Source: Candidatus Thorarchaeota archaeon (lineage in GTDB: Archaea; Asgardarchaeota; Thorarchaeia; Thorarchaeales; Thorarchaeaceae). From it: a stretch of DNA of 34,342 nt. Positions 1 to 7,972 of this stretch are shown in pieces (position 1 is the stretch's first letter; each line of letters starts with the position of its first letter). The translations under genes were made by a program, and so were the position numbers. The stretch lies in NCBI GenBank assembly GCA_004524595.1, contig SDOA01000036.1:1-34342 (forward strand), read 5' to 3'. The notes under the pieces are model-generated. The model was given only the letters and a program-made list of their open reading frames with translations. It had not been told where the DNA came from and did not search any database.

Positions 1-1664
1 GTGCTTGATTGGTGCCCAATAGGAGTAAGAAAAGCACTTGATGCGCCTATAGCTACTGCCATCAAGAATGGATCAATGGAAACACCTAAACCCAATGCTA
101 CATTGATAGCAATTGGTGCCATAAGAACAGCGGTGGCTGCGTTATTGACCAGATCTGATAGAAACATTGTTATGACAAGTATGATTAGTAATGCAAGATA
201 TGGAGGTATGGAACCTCCTATTTCAAGTAATGTATTTGCGATCATTTGTGCTCCGCCAGAAATTTCTAATGCCTGTCCAACAGGAATCATAGCTCCAAGC
301 AGAATTATTACAGGCCAGTCGATGCCTTTGTAGGCTTCGTTGATTGAAAGCACACCAAAGGCGACCATAGCTAGAGCAGCGCAAGTAAAAGCAATTTGAA
401 TTGGTAGTATGTTTAGAAAGGAGACCAGTATTGCACTGCCAAAAATTAAAACAGCAAGCATGACTTGACGTGGTCGCCCAAACTGTATCTCACGTTCAGC
501 TAAAGATAGACAACCCAGGGTTGACAATGTATCAGACATCTTGTCAGTGGGAACTTGCATTAGCAAGACATCACTGGATCTCAAACGAATACTGCCCAAT
601 CGTGCGCTCAATCGTCTGCCTTGGCGTGCGATTGCGAGAATATTAACTCCGTAATTACTGTGTAATTGTAAATTTCTGGCACTTTTCCCCACCATCAAAG
701 AGTGCGGCATTATGACTGCTTCTATAATACTCACATCATCAGATCGTAGAAGGTCTTCTTTGTATCTCTTATTTTCTACAATCCCTAACTCAGCGCTATC
801 AGCGAGTAATTTGAATTCTCTTGATTCACCTCTTAATATCAGGACATCCCCTTCTCTTAGCATTCTTCTACTTGAAGGTGCGGGAAAACGCTGTTCCTTT
901 CGTAGTATTGCTACTACCGCAACATTTTCCTCTGTCATCGCTTCAAGGTCACGAACTCGCTTTCCGATCATTTTCGATTTTTCGGGGATATAAAGTTCAG
1001 TGACATAGTCCTTAATTTGAATGAGGGCGTGGTCAGCTTGACCCTCACGTTGAGGAATAAGACGCCATCCAACCAACGATATAAACAAGAATCCAACTAT
1101 AGCAATCCCGAGACCAACAGGAGCAAAATCAAACATGAAAAAAGGTCCGGTACCATATTGATCTCTGAATGTGGCGATAATAATGTTCGGAGGCGTGCCA
1201 ATCAAAGTGATTAAACCTCCAAGCATAGAACCAAACGCCAATGGCATGAGAACAAGTGATGGAGATTTACCACTCTTTCGTATCATTCGAATCGCAACTG
1301 GCATTAGAATAGCTAGTGCGCCAATATTGTTCATAAACGCTGAGAGTATTATTACTAATCCTGTAAGTGTCATTATCTGTACAACAATATTGTCACCAAC
1401 TCGAGAGGTGTACCTACTAATAACATCGACAAATCCAGATTTTGTCAATCCACGACTAATCACGAGCACAGCTGCAACTGTAATCACTGCAGGATGACCA
1501 AAACCTAAGAATACTTGATCAAAAGATATTATGCCTGTGATTGCTACTGCTAATAGAGCGAATAGTGCGACTATATCATATCTCCAACGTCCCCAGACAA
1601 ACAAGATAAGAGTCACGAGTAGAATGGTCATTAATATCATGAGGTCTACAGATATTGACTGCAT
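1..1664 (-). CDS. SLC13/DASS-type anion permease with two RCK_C (TrkA-C) domains, 3' end cut by window
   Basis: A multi-spanning membrane transporter of the SLC13 (divalent anion:Na+ symporter) superfamily, probably moving sulfate, phosphate or dicarboxylates. The reading frame starts at ATG 1664 (an in-frame TAA lies a few codons upstream) and stays open for 554 codons to the window edge. About 200 N-terminal residues are hydrophobic and include the family signature around GTPPNIII. A soluble middle part of about 200 residues reads as two TrkA-C/RCK_C modules (pattern GKRVRDLEA...LREGDVLILRG, then VGKSARNLQLHSNYGVNILAIARQ). A second hydrophobic half ends in the family motif TPIGHQSST at the edge, so roughly 40 residues should be missing. 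This SLC13-RCK_C-RCK_C-SLC13 layout is common in prokaryotes; the RCK_C domains are thought to bind small ligands. A TATA-like stretch lies at 1716-1728. Substrate cannot be read from sequence. Confidence 0.9.
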   Translation of the reverse strand, partial: MQSISVDLMILMTILLVTLILFVWGRWRYDIVALFALLAVAITGIISFDQVFLGFGHPAVITVAAVLVISRGLTKSGFVDVISRYTSRVGDNIVVQIMTLTGLVIILSAFMNNIGALAILMPVAIRMIRKSGKSPSLVLMPLAFGSMLGGLITLIGTPPNIIIATFRDQYGTGPFFMFDFAPVGLGIAIVGFLFISLVGWRLIPQREGQADHALIQIKDYVTELYIPEKSKMIGKRVRDLEAMTEENVAVVAILRKEQRFPAPSSRRMLREGDVLILRGESREFKLLADSAELGIVENKRYKEDLLRSDDVSIIEAVIMPHSLMVGKSARNLQLHSNYGVNILAIARQGRRLSARLGSIRLRSSDVLLMQVPTDKMSDTLSTLGCLSLAEREIQFGRPRQVMLAVLIFGSAILVSFLNILPIQIAFTCAALAMVAFGVLSINEAYKGIDWPVIILLGAMIPVGQALEISGGAQMIANTLLEIGGSIPPYLALLIILVITMFLSDLVNNAATAVLMAPIAINVALGLGVSIDPFLMAVAIGASSAFLTPIGHQSS

Positions 1665-1912
1665 TACGTTCAGGATTCCTGTTAATTATGCCCGTTAGAA
1701 AATAGGAATAGAATCTATTTTTAATATTACGTCTTCTGAATTTTTTGGCAATTTATAGTGGAGAGTTCTTTGTATTTTTCCGTGGATAGTTATTAGAATC
1801 CCTATCATTGAGAACGAATATATTCACTATGCAAAAGTACGATAGCACATTCAGTATAATCAGCATGAATTACTTGCGTATAACCTTCAAAATTGATTTT
1901 TCTATGCTGGAA

Positions 1913-2563
1913 TTATTTTTCAACAGAATTCAACTGAAGACTCGTTAAAATAAATTCCAGATGACTTGGATGGATTGCCTTTTTGATAAGGTTAGAATCT
2001 ACTTCACCACGCCTTAGAACTCGTAGGATCTCAGTTACACGCTCATCTAAACCGCGTAGTAAGTTGGTGTTCAATTGAATTTCCAAAGGAATGACATCTA
2101 TTTGATAACTGCTGAATTCGACTGTCTGTAAATATGGGTGCATATCGGGACCGTTCTCCCAAATGTGGTTCTGTTTCCTCGATGAGGATACAGAGCGTTC
2201 AGATTTGATATAAGCAACTTCAATCTTCACATTATCAATAATCCATCTGCCCATATACCATTGTTCATCGCCCATTTCGGAAACATCAGTGAAAATTCTC
2301 TGACCGGGTGTGGACAACCAATGATCCACATCCATGCTAGGGCTCGATTCAATTTCATAGTTCTCCATTAAATCTGCAATAAGCTCAACTGTCTTAGGAC
2401 TGAGAGCTAGAATATCAATGTCATTTGGAACTATTTTGCACCCTTGAAGATATGTGGCCATTGAGCCACAGATCACATATTTGTGACCAAGGGCTATACA
2501 TGAATCATACGTAATGTCCAAGAATAATCTGAGTTTCTCCTCAATGTTACTCAAATCAATCAT
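1913..2563 (-). CDS. Nucleotidyltransferase-fold protein (orphan)
   Basis: A soluble protein of 216 residues. It carries the nucleotidyltransferase superfamily signature CGSMATYLQG followed by DIDILA: G33-S34, then 13 residues, then D48-x-D50. A later acidic residue in VKIEVAYI (about E115) could be the third metal ligand. The C-terminal half is rich in helix-forming residues. This layout resembles the AbiEii/DUF6036-like nucleotidyltransferase group, many of which act in toxin-antitoxin or defence pairs, but no partner gene adjoins it. Two ATGs compete, 2572 and 2563; the second is chosen because AAGGA lies at usual SD spacing before it, whereas the first ATG overlaps that site. An AT-rich TATA-like element sits at about 2655-2665. 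The neighbouring MntA at 4174 has the same fold but is not closely similar. Substrate and role are unknown. Confidence 0.72.
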   Translation of the reverse strand: MIDLSNIEEKLRLFLDITYDSCIALGHKYVICGSMATYLQGCKIVPNDIDILALSPKTVELIADLMENYEIESSPSMDVDHWLSTPGQRIFTDVSEMGDEQWYMGRWIIDNVKIEVAYIKSERSVSSSRKQNHIWENGPDMHPYLQTVEFSSYQIDVIPLEIQLNTNLLRGLDERVTEILRVLRRGEVDSNLIKKAIHPSHLEFILTSLQLNSVEK

Positions 2564-2737
2564 TATTATCATCCTTTAGATGAATACCAGTTAGTATTAT
2601 CCGAAAAAGGTGTTGTGCAATAGTACCGAGATGGATTTGATTACACCATAAAAATATGTTTTAAATATGTGAAGAGCGTGAATTTAACTAATTGTTACGA
2701 GACTTGGTCACCTTTATTTACCTGCATTCTAATCTCG

Positions 2738-3532
2738 TCATATCTTTTCGAACTTGGCTCTCACTGTAGCACCACAATAGCTGCACTTTGCTTCAAGTGG
2801 TCCCACCCAATCAATTGATTCGTGCGACAATGGTGCATTACATTTGGGACATTCTGTGGGGATACGTACCATTCGAAGGCCATCATCTACTTCTGTCTTG
2901 CTTTGATATCTCTCTGGAATTGCTCTTTGAGGTGCTGGAATAACTTGGACTTTGGGTTGTGGAGATAGTTCGTTCGTTTGTTGGCGAGAACGTATAACTT
3001 GAGCTGCAACTACTAGTATTACAACTAGAATGACTACCAATGCAACTATTAACTGATAAAAGAGTTGAGATTGATAAGTGGTTGTTGCGGTTATCACCAA
3101 GTGCTCATCATCATACACACCGATATCATAAACACCTATTGTGTCGCCATCCAATGAATTCTCGTGGACCAGGATATAGACAGTGGTATTGTCAGATTCA
3201 ATATTGAAATCAACCACGGGATAGTTCCCCCAACCTGAGCCGCTAACAGCGATTATATCTAACATATCGATATCATTTGCGACTGTGATATTCACTTCTG
3301 GTGAAGTGTCAATATTTAAGATATCAATCAACACAGTCCAATGACCTGTGTCAAGTGATACTTGATACAAATTGGGTTCATAAAGCGAATATGGGTCTTC
3401 TCGACGCCATATTGTTTGATCTTCAAGGGTCTGATTTGGAACCAACTGTGTTTGAGCGGAAACAAAGGGTATCATCAACAATGCAACGAATGCAAACATA
3501 ACTAGGCTACGAATCAAATCCAGCTTCTTCAT
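2738..3532 (-). CDS. Secreted/membrane-anchored protein with cytosolic zinc ribbon
   Basis: A membrane protein of 264 residues. From the chosen start it has a classic signal peptide (MKKLDLIRS, a hydrophobic core, then VSA before QTQ). A predicted extracellular region of about 130 residues follows that is rich in beta-strand-forming residues (GHWTVLIDILNID, NTTVYILVHENS). Then comes one transmembrane helix (LFYQLIVALVVILVVILVV), a proline-rich linker, and a C-terminal zinc ribbon (CPKC near the start, CSYC near the end). The open frame extends to 3637, but a TATA box (GCTTAAATAC on the minus strand, 3582-3591) lies inside that extension, so ATG 3532 is the likely start. The topology suggests a protein that links an outside binding domain to a cytosolic zinc ribbon. 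No named family was recognised. Confidence 0.75.
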   Translation of the reverse strand: MKKLDLIRSLVMFAFVALLMIPFVSAQTQLVPNQTLEDQTIWRREDPYSLYEPNLYQVSLDTGHWTVLIDILNIDTSPEVNITVANDIDMLDIIAVSGSGWGNYPVVDFNIESDNTTVYILVHENSLDGDTIGVYDIGVYDDEHLVITATTTYQSQLFYQLIVALVVILVVILVVAAQVIRSRQQTNELSPQPKVQVIPAPQRAIPERYQSKTEVDDGLRMVRIPTECPKCNAPLSHESIDWVGPLEAKCSYCGATVRAKFEKI

Positions 3533-3581
3533 CGAACCCAACTCATTCTTCTCCTGTGAATTGCACTTATTTATTGATTTA

Positions 3582-3695
3582 GTATTTAAGCAGAATTCAC
3601 GCTCATTCAGAATAATTGTGCTGATTCTATTTGTCACCTGCTAGATTTCAGTGAGAAAATTTTGGTAATATGTTACTATTCAGTTCATTAAATAC
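3582..3695. promoter_or_regulatory. Divergent promoter region between membrane protein and HepT
   Basis: Two archaeal TATA boxes point away from each other. GCTTAAATAC on the minus strand (3582-3591) would start transcription near 3561, 29 bases before ATG 3532. TTAAATAC on the plus strand (3688-3695) would start transcription near 3717. The second box argues against the open-frame ATG at 3696 for HepT, because that codon would lie upstream of the transcript start. No experimental support; positions rest on the usual 24-27 base spacing. Confidence 0.45.
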
Positions 3696-3761
3696 ATGCA
3701 TACTCTGTTCGGAACAAGGTTCATATCAATAGGTTACCCATCAAGAAACACTTTGATCAAT

Positions 3762-4187
3762 ATGGACTGTGTTGCTATGGATCAAATAAGGAAAACAAGA
3801 TATAAAACAAAAATGCGGTATGTTATCGATAGTTTCCTTTTAGCTGAAAATTTGATTCATAATCCAGATGAGATTGAAGAACGAGCTCTTTATTATTGCC
3901 TCTTTACAGCAATTGAAAGTACTATGGACCTTATTGCTATGTTAATTAAGGATAAAGGAAACATACCTATGGGAGATGAGTACAATATCGAGTACCTTGT
4001 AAAGGATGGAATAGCATCTGCTGAACTTGCCCTTCATTTGAAAAGCTGCAATTGTCTACGTAATGTTCTGGTACATTAATACAACGGAATTGATCAGGAA
4101 ATCGTTTTGGATTCTTTCAAAGATGTCAAGAATACATTGATGCAGATGGTCAGGTATATGGAGAATTATTTAGATGAATCTACATGA
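3762..4187 (+). pseudogene. hepT: HepT-type toxin interrupted by in-frame TAA inside the RX4HXY motif
   Basis: This is a HEPN-fold RNase toxin of the HepT (DUF86) family, partner of the MntA antitoxin just downstream. The frame encodes helices typical of the family (RYVIDSFLLAENLIHNPDEIE, then a helix with ALYYCLFTAIESTMDLIAMLI) and reaches RNVLVH, then TAA at 4077-4079. Beyond the stop the same frame continues for 35 codons (YNGIDQEIVLDSF to DEST) before TGA at 4185-4187, which matches the usual HepT C-terminus. The stop codon sits exactly at the variable position between H and Y of RX4HXY. The product would lack the tyrosine that MntA AMPylates and the last helix. Start 3762 gives the usual length of about 140 residues; ATG 3777 and TTG 3753 are alternatives. 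Either a recent inactivating mutation, recoding or a sequencing error is possible. Confidence 0.8.
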
Positions 4188-4554
4188 AGTAAGAAGAGAA
4201 CTGTTTCAAATTGATGAAAATGATGTTCCAATCTTTGGTTCATTTATCTCTGGAGAATGGAGAGAGAATTCAGATATTGATATCGCAATACTCTCACACA
4301 GTCATGATATGAAAATCAATAAGAAATTGAAAATGCATATTATTGGAAAGATTCCATCCAAGTATGATGTGGTTATTTTCGAATCACTGCCTTCTGTCAT
4401 TAAGGGAAGTATACTTCAGAATTATAAGGTGATTTTCGGAAACCCATTAGAGATTGGAGATTACCTACGAAGGTATTGGAAAGAATGGCAAGATTATCAA
4501 CATAGACTTGAACTCCCTTCAATGGAAGAAATGACGGGAAATCCTTCTGGGTGA
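4174..4554 (+). CDS. mntA: MntA-type nucleotidyltransferase antitoxin
   Basis: A minimal nucleotidyltransferase of 126 residues, antitoxin partner of HepT. It carries the exact GSX10DXD motif: G22-S23, ten residues (FISGEWRENS), D34-I-D36. Known members transfer AMP onto the tyrosine of the HepT RX4HXY motif and so silence the RNase. The start ATG 4174 lies 14 bases before the end of the HepT readthrough frame (4187), which is the usual tight overlap of this operon and shows that the frame after the HepT stop is real coding sequence. The gene itself is intact, with no stop or missing catalytic residue, although its toxin target has lost the acceptor tyrosine. Confidence 0.85.
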   Translation: MNLHEVRRELFQIDENDVPIFGSFISGEWRENSDIDIAILSHSHDMKINKKLKMHIIGKIPSKYDVVIFESLPSVIKGSILQNYKVIFGNPLEIGDYLRRYWKEWQDYQHRLELPSMEEMTGNPSG

Positions 4555-4646
4555 TTACTACAGTATCAGTATTGACAATCATTTTTAGAAGTATCGTATC
4601 GTAAACAATATACGGGGGATATAGCGCACCTCGCGTAGGGGTAAAA

Positions 4647-5852
4647 ATGAAACTCGATATTACTCCACGCGCAGCTGACCTGAAATATGCCATTAGAGAC
4701 ATTGTCACTATTGCACGACAGTACCAAAAACAGACTGGTGAGAAACCACTCTACCTAAACATTGGAGACCCTATAGCGTATGACTGGAAGACTCCGCAGT
4801 TCATGGTTGATGCACTCTGCAAAGCAGCTCAAGATGGATGGAATGGGTACTCGCCATCAGAGGGAGAGCCAAAGCTCAGAGAGGCAGCCGCGGAGAAAGA
4901 GAAGCGAGTTAATGGAATCGATGTAGACCCCAATCGAATGATTGTGACTGCAGGAGTTTCTGAGGCAATTCAATTCCTAACAGGAGCGCTCATCAATAAT
5001 GGTTCGGAGTTCCTTCTTCCTGGTCCAAGCTATCCACCCTACATCTCATATGTCAAATTCTTTGGTGGTAAACCTGTTGCGTATAGAACTGTCGAAGAGG
5101 ATGACTGGAACCCAGACACAGATGACCTCAGGAAGAAGATCACTGACAAGAGTGTGGCAATCCTTGTCATCAATCCAAACAATCCAACAGGTTCTGTCTA
5201 TAATGAAAAGACCCTCAAAGAGATTGTCAATATCGCAGGCGAGTTTGGTCTCCCCATCATATCAGACGAGATATACGACCAACTCACCTATGACGAGAAA
5301 CAGATATCCATGATCCGCGTCGCTGGAGATGTGCCTGTCATTGGATTCAATGGAGTGAGTAAGGTCTACCTTGCCCCTGGTTGGAGGGTGGGGTATGCAT
5401 ATTTCCATGACTCTAACGGTGAACTTGACCCCCTCTATGAGGCTATGATGCGACAAGCTCGAATCAGAATATGCTTGAATGCAACAGCCCAGATAGCATC
5501 CATTGCAGCTCTGCAGAGTGATGGTAGCTATCTAGAAGAAACAATGAGGAGAATGCGTGAGAGAAGAGACCTCATTCACAGACGACTTAATGAGATTGAT
5601 TCAATCTCTACAAGGCTACCTGAAGCAGCTTTCTACATCATGCCTAAAATTGACCTCAGAGGTAGATGGGCTGATGATACTGAATTCGTCAAGGATGTCT
5701 TAAGAGAAACCGGTGTAGTATTTGTGCCAGGATCAGGATTTGGTGTTGAACATGGCTCAGGACATTTCCGAAGTGTCTTTCTACCACCACCAGATATTAT
5801 TTCTGAAGCAATGAATAGATTAGAGAGTTTCATGGAGAAACATCAGAAGTAG
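4647..5852 (+). CDS. Class I/II pyridoxal-phosphate aminotransferase (alanine/aspartate type)
   Basis: A cytosolic aminotransferase of 401 residues, fold type I. Conserved elements are present in order: LNIGDP (38-42), the YSPSEGEPKLREA region (68-80), N179 in NPNNPTG, D207-E208-x-Y210 in SDEIYD, the Schiff-base lysine K239 in GVSKVYLAPGWRVGY, and R375 in GHFRSVFLP, which binds the substrate carboxylate. The overall pattern resembles the archaeal alanine aminotransferase group, but aspartate or aromatic substrates cannot be excluded. GGGG at 4638-4641 precedes ATG 4647 at SD distance. Its 3' end overlaps the convergent flavoprotein gene by 23 bases. Confidence 0.93.
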   Translation: MKLDITPRAADLKYAIRDIVTIARQYQKQTGEKPLYLNIGDPIAYDWKTPQFMVDALCKAAQDGWNGYSPSEGEPKLREAAAEKEKRVNGIDVDPNRMIVTAGVSEAIQFLTGALINNGSEFLLPGPSYPPYISYVKFFGGKPVAYRTVEEDDWNPDTDDLRKKITDKSVAILVINPNNPTGSVYNEKTLKEIVNIAGEFGLPIISDEIYDQLTYDEKQISMIRVAGDVPVIGFNGVSKVYLAPGWRVGYAYFHDSNGELDPLYEAMMRQARIRICLNATAQIASIAALQSDGSYLEETMRRMRERRDLIHRRLNEIDSISTRLPEAAFYIMPKIDLRGRWADDTEFVKDVLRETGVVFVPGSGFGVEHGSGHFRSVFLPPPDIISEAMNRLESFMEKHQK

Positions 5853-7353
5853 ATTTGAATTTCTTTCCATCTCTCTTACAGAGAATTTGAATGACATTCC
5901 GACCCGTATAGATACATCCTGGAACACCACCCCCTGGCAAGACCCACTGCCCAGCCATGTAGAAGTTATCAAGACCAGGTAGTGTGCGGGGAATTAGTTC
6001 CATGAGAGTCTTCTTAGTCATCAGCCAGCCCATTGGAGAGCCTCTGTGATTCAGCGTATACCTCCATGAAGTATATGGAGTTGCCACATCGATCATCTCA
6101 ACTTGAGAGGTGATACCAGAATAGTGTACTTCTAGACGTTCAATAAGTTCCTGAACGATTTGCTGTTTCATGGCATCATAGTCTACTTTATTTTGTTGAA
6201 GAATAGACCAATAGTCCCACTCGGTTTCCAACATGATCTGAATGACGGTCTTCCCCTCTGGAGCAAATGCATCACCATAATTGAAAATTCTCAGAGGAAG
6301 GCAGAAGATCGACCTCTCACCATAGTGAAGTGGTTCCTTCATCATGAATATTGTCAAGGGGACATCTTTCTCGAAAGTCCTTCTAACACCCAGACTAACC
6401 ATTAACATCGGATCATATGGTTTCCAATTCTGATACCGATGTTCTGTCTTTCTATCGAGATATTTACCATCGAGGAAACCATAGATTGTGCTCTTTCCAT
6501 CTGCAGCTGAAACAACTACATCAGCTCTGTGCTCAGTTCCGTCTCTGAGTACTACACCTACAGCACAATCATTCTCAACAAGAACCTTCTCGACAGTAGA
6601 GTTGTATGATATCTGACCACCTAACGATGTGTACGTATCTACGATTGAATTCACAAATTCATGACACCCACGTTTGAACAAGCCCAGTTGACCAGTAACT
6701 ACACAGGCAAGGATCATTATAATGAACCAGATGGGACCATCAGGAGAGAAGAGATTCTTGACCATTGACTTTAGAAAGGGATTCTGTAGATAGGTTTCAG
6801 AATACTCAGCAGCAGACTTCGAGTATTTGCCAGTGAAATACTTCATGAAGCCACGCATTTGCCACATCTCACGGAGAGAGTCAAGTCGCCCCTTCAGTTC
6901 AGGGGGTGAGGTACTCATTCCAAGGTCCGTGAGTAGTGGTGAATCACTCATACAAGCAATCTCTTTGATAAGACTATGAATCTCCTTCTCATCCTCAGGT
7001 GCAATTTGAATGAGGTCCTGCTGGAGTCTTTCAAGGTCGCTGGTGAAATCGATTGATTTTGAGCCAGTTTCATCTATGAATCGTAGATATGTTGTCATAT
7101 CCTCAATATCGCATGAACCCACCGCACCAATCTCTTGATACACATTGTAGATTTTCGTATCTGGCTTGTGGCATATCAGAAAATGAATACCACCATCAAT
7201 GAGATAATCTCCTCGCTTCCAGACGGCAGCTACACCACCTGGTTTACTATGATGTTCAAAGATTTGACTCTCATATCCATTAAATTGAGCATAGCACCCA
7301 GTTGCTAGGCCTGCTAACCCAGCACCTATAATAATTACCGATTTCGCGCTCAT
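5830..7353 (-). CDS. FAD-dependent oxidoreductase, phytoene desaturase/CrtISO-like
   Basis: A flavoprotein of 507 residues of the phytoene desaturase/carotenoid isomerase group. The N-terminus is an FAD-binding Rossmann fold (VIIIGAGLAGLATG, glycines at about 10-15, and E at the second strand end in QIFEH), followed by the PGGVAAVW segment. A C-terminal FAD motif reads NFYMAGQWVLPGGGVPGC. Archaeal members act on isoprenoid chains (carotenoids, unsaturated lipids or quinones), and no other carotenoid gene is present here, so the substrate is open. ATG 7353 overlaps the stop of the upstream regulator by one base (TAATG) and follows a strong GGAGG, so the two are co-transcribed and probably translationally coupled. 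Confidence 0.88.
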   Translation of the reverse strand: MSAKSVIIIGAGLAGLATGCYAQFNGYESQIFEHHSKPGGVAAVWKRGDYLIDGGIHFLICHKPDTKIYNVYQEIGAVGSCDIEDMTTYLRFIDETGSKSIDFTSDLERLQQDLIQIAPEDEKEIHSLIKEIACMSDSPLLTDLGMSTSPPELKGRLDSLREMWQMRGFMKYFTGKYSKSAAEYSETYLQNPFLKSMVKNLFSPDGPIWFIIMILACVVTGQLGLFKRGCHEFVNSIVDTYTSLGGQISYNSTVEKVLVENDCAVGVVLRDGTEHRADVVVSAADGKSTIYGFLDGKYLDRKTEHRYQNWKPYDPMLMVSLGVRRTFEKDVPLTIFMMKEPLHYGERSIFCLPLRIFNYGDAFAPEGKTVIQIMLETEWDYWSILQQNKVDYDAMKQQIVQELIERLEVHYSGITSQVEMIDVATPYTSWRYTLNHRGSPMGWLMTKKTLMELIPRTLPGLDNFYMAGQWVLPGGGVPGCIYTGRNVIQILCKRDGKKFKSTSDVSP

Positions 7354-7841
7354 TACCCAACACCTCCTTCGTTTGTCTTCATGAGTTCCTCAATTACATC
7401 ATTCCAGACATTAGCCATCTCGATTTGATATGAGATAGCTCTGGCTAAGTCAGGGTCTCTCTTCTTTTTCCTGACCTCAAGAGCTTCCATTTTTTTGATA
7501 AATTCTAGATTCACTATCTGTAGCTGTTGCAGCATAGAAATCAGTAGATTAGATGAGGTGAGTAGACTGTATCTAAATCCTGTCTTACGCGATCCAGTTC
7601 GTTCAACTACTCCATAACTCTCAAGGATCTTTAAGGCTCGATTAACTGATGGAACTGACGTAGGATATTTTGATTCAGGAAATATTTCTCCAAGACGTTG
7701 GGATATATCTCTCTGAGACCACTCTTTCTGTTCTAGAAGCAAAAGACCTTCAATCCATCCACAATACTCCGGATAACCATATTGATCATAGGTCTCTCCA
7801 ATGATCATCATGAATTCTTTCCTCATATCAGGGGATACCAT
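7353..7841 (-). CDS. GbsR/MarR-like winged-helix transcriptional regulator
   Basis: A predicted DNA-binding repressor of 162 residues. A winged helix-turn-helix spans about residues 20-95: helix WIEGLLLLEQKEW, recognition region QRDISQRLGEIF and SVPSVNRALKILESYGVVERTGSRKTGFRYSL as third helix and wing. The C-terminal third (NLEFIKKMEALEVRKKKRD) is a likely dimerising helix. The pattern matches GbsR-type MarR relatives. The open frame extends to 7976, but a TATA box at 7873-7882 and an operator dyad at 7882-7901 lie in that extension, so ATG 7841 is chosen, giving a leader of about 12 bases. It is the first gene of an operon with the flavoprotein, so it probably controls that enzyme and itself. 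Confidence 0.82.
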   Translation of the reverse strand: MVSPDMRKEFMMIIGETYDQYGYPEYCGWIEGLLLLEQKEWSQRDISQRLGEIFPESKYPTSVPSVNRALKILESYGVVERTGSRKTGFRYSLLTSSNLLISMLQQLQIVNLEFIKKMEALEVRKKKRDPDLARAISYQIEMANVWNDVIEELMKTNEGGVG

Positions 7842-7872
7842 TGTAACATCCTCACTCGTAGTACGCTCAAAT

Positions 7873-7901
7873 GAATTTAAGTATTTCAGTATTCTGAAAT
7901 A
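7873..7901 (-). promoter_or_regulatory. TATA box with adjoining dyad operator before the GbsR-like gene
   Basis: On the minus strand ACTTAAATTC (7873-7882) has the form and distance of a TATA box for ATG 7841. Directly upstream and overlapping by one base is a perfect dyad, TATTTCAG-tatt-CTGAAATA (7882-7901, 8-base arms, 4-base centre). A protein bound here would cover the BRE (TFB-recognition element) and block TFB/TBP. Given that the first gene of the operon is a winged-helix regulator, autorepression is the simplest reading. Confidence 0.6.
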
Positions 7902-7972
7902 TTGAAAATGTACAATCATCGAACTAGGAACAGAATAAGATTTGACATATAGAGAAGAGAAGGAGAATCCAA

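Noticed and set aside
1..333. Plus-strand open frame of 110 codons at the left edge
   Set aside because: The minus strand encodes the end of a convincing SLC13 transporter; the plus frame is a shadow.
4077..4079. Pyrrolysine or selenocysteine recoding of the HepT stop
   Set aside because: The codon is TAA, not TAG or TGA, and no recoding element was seen.
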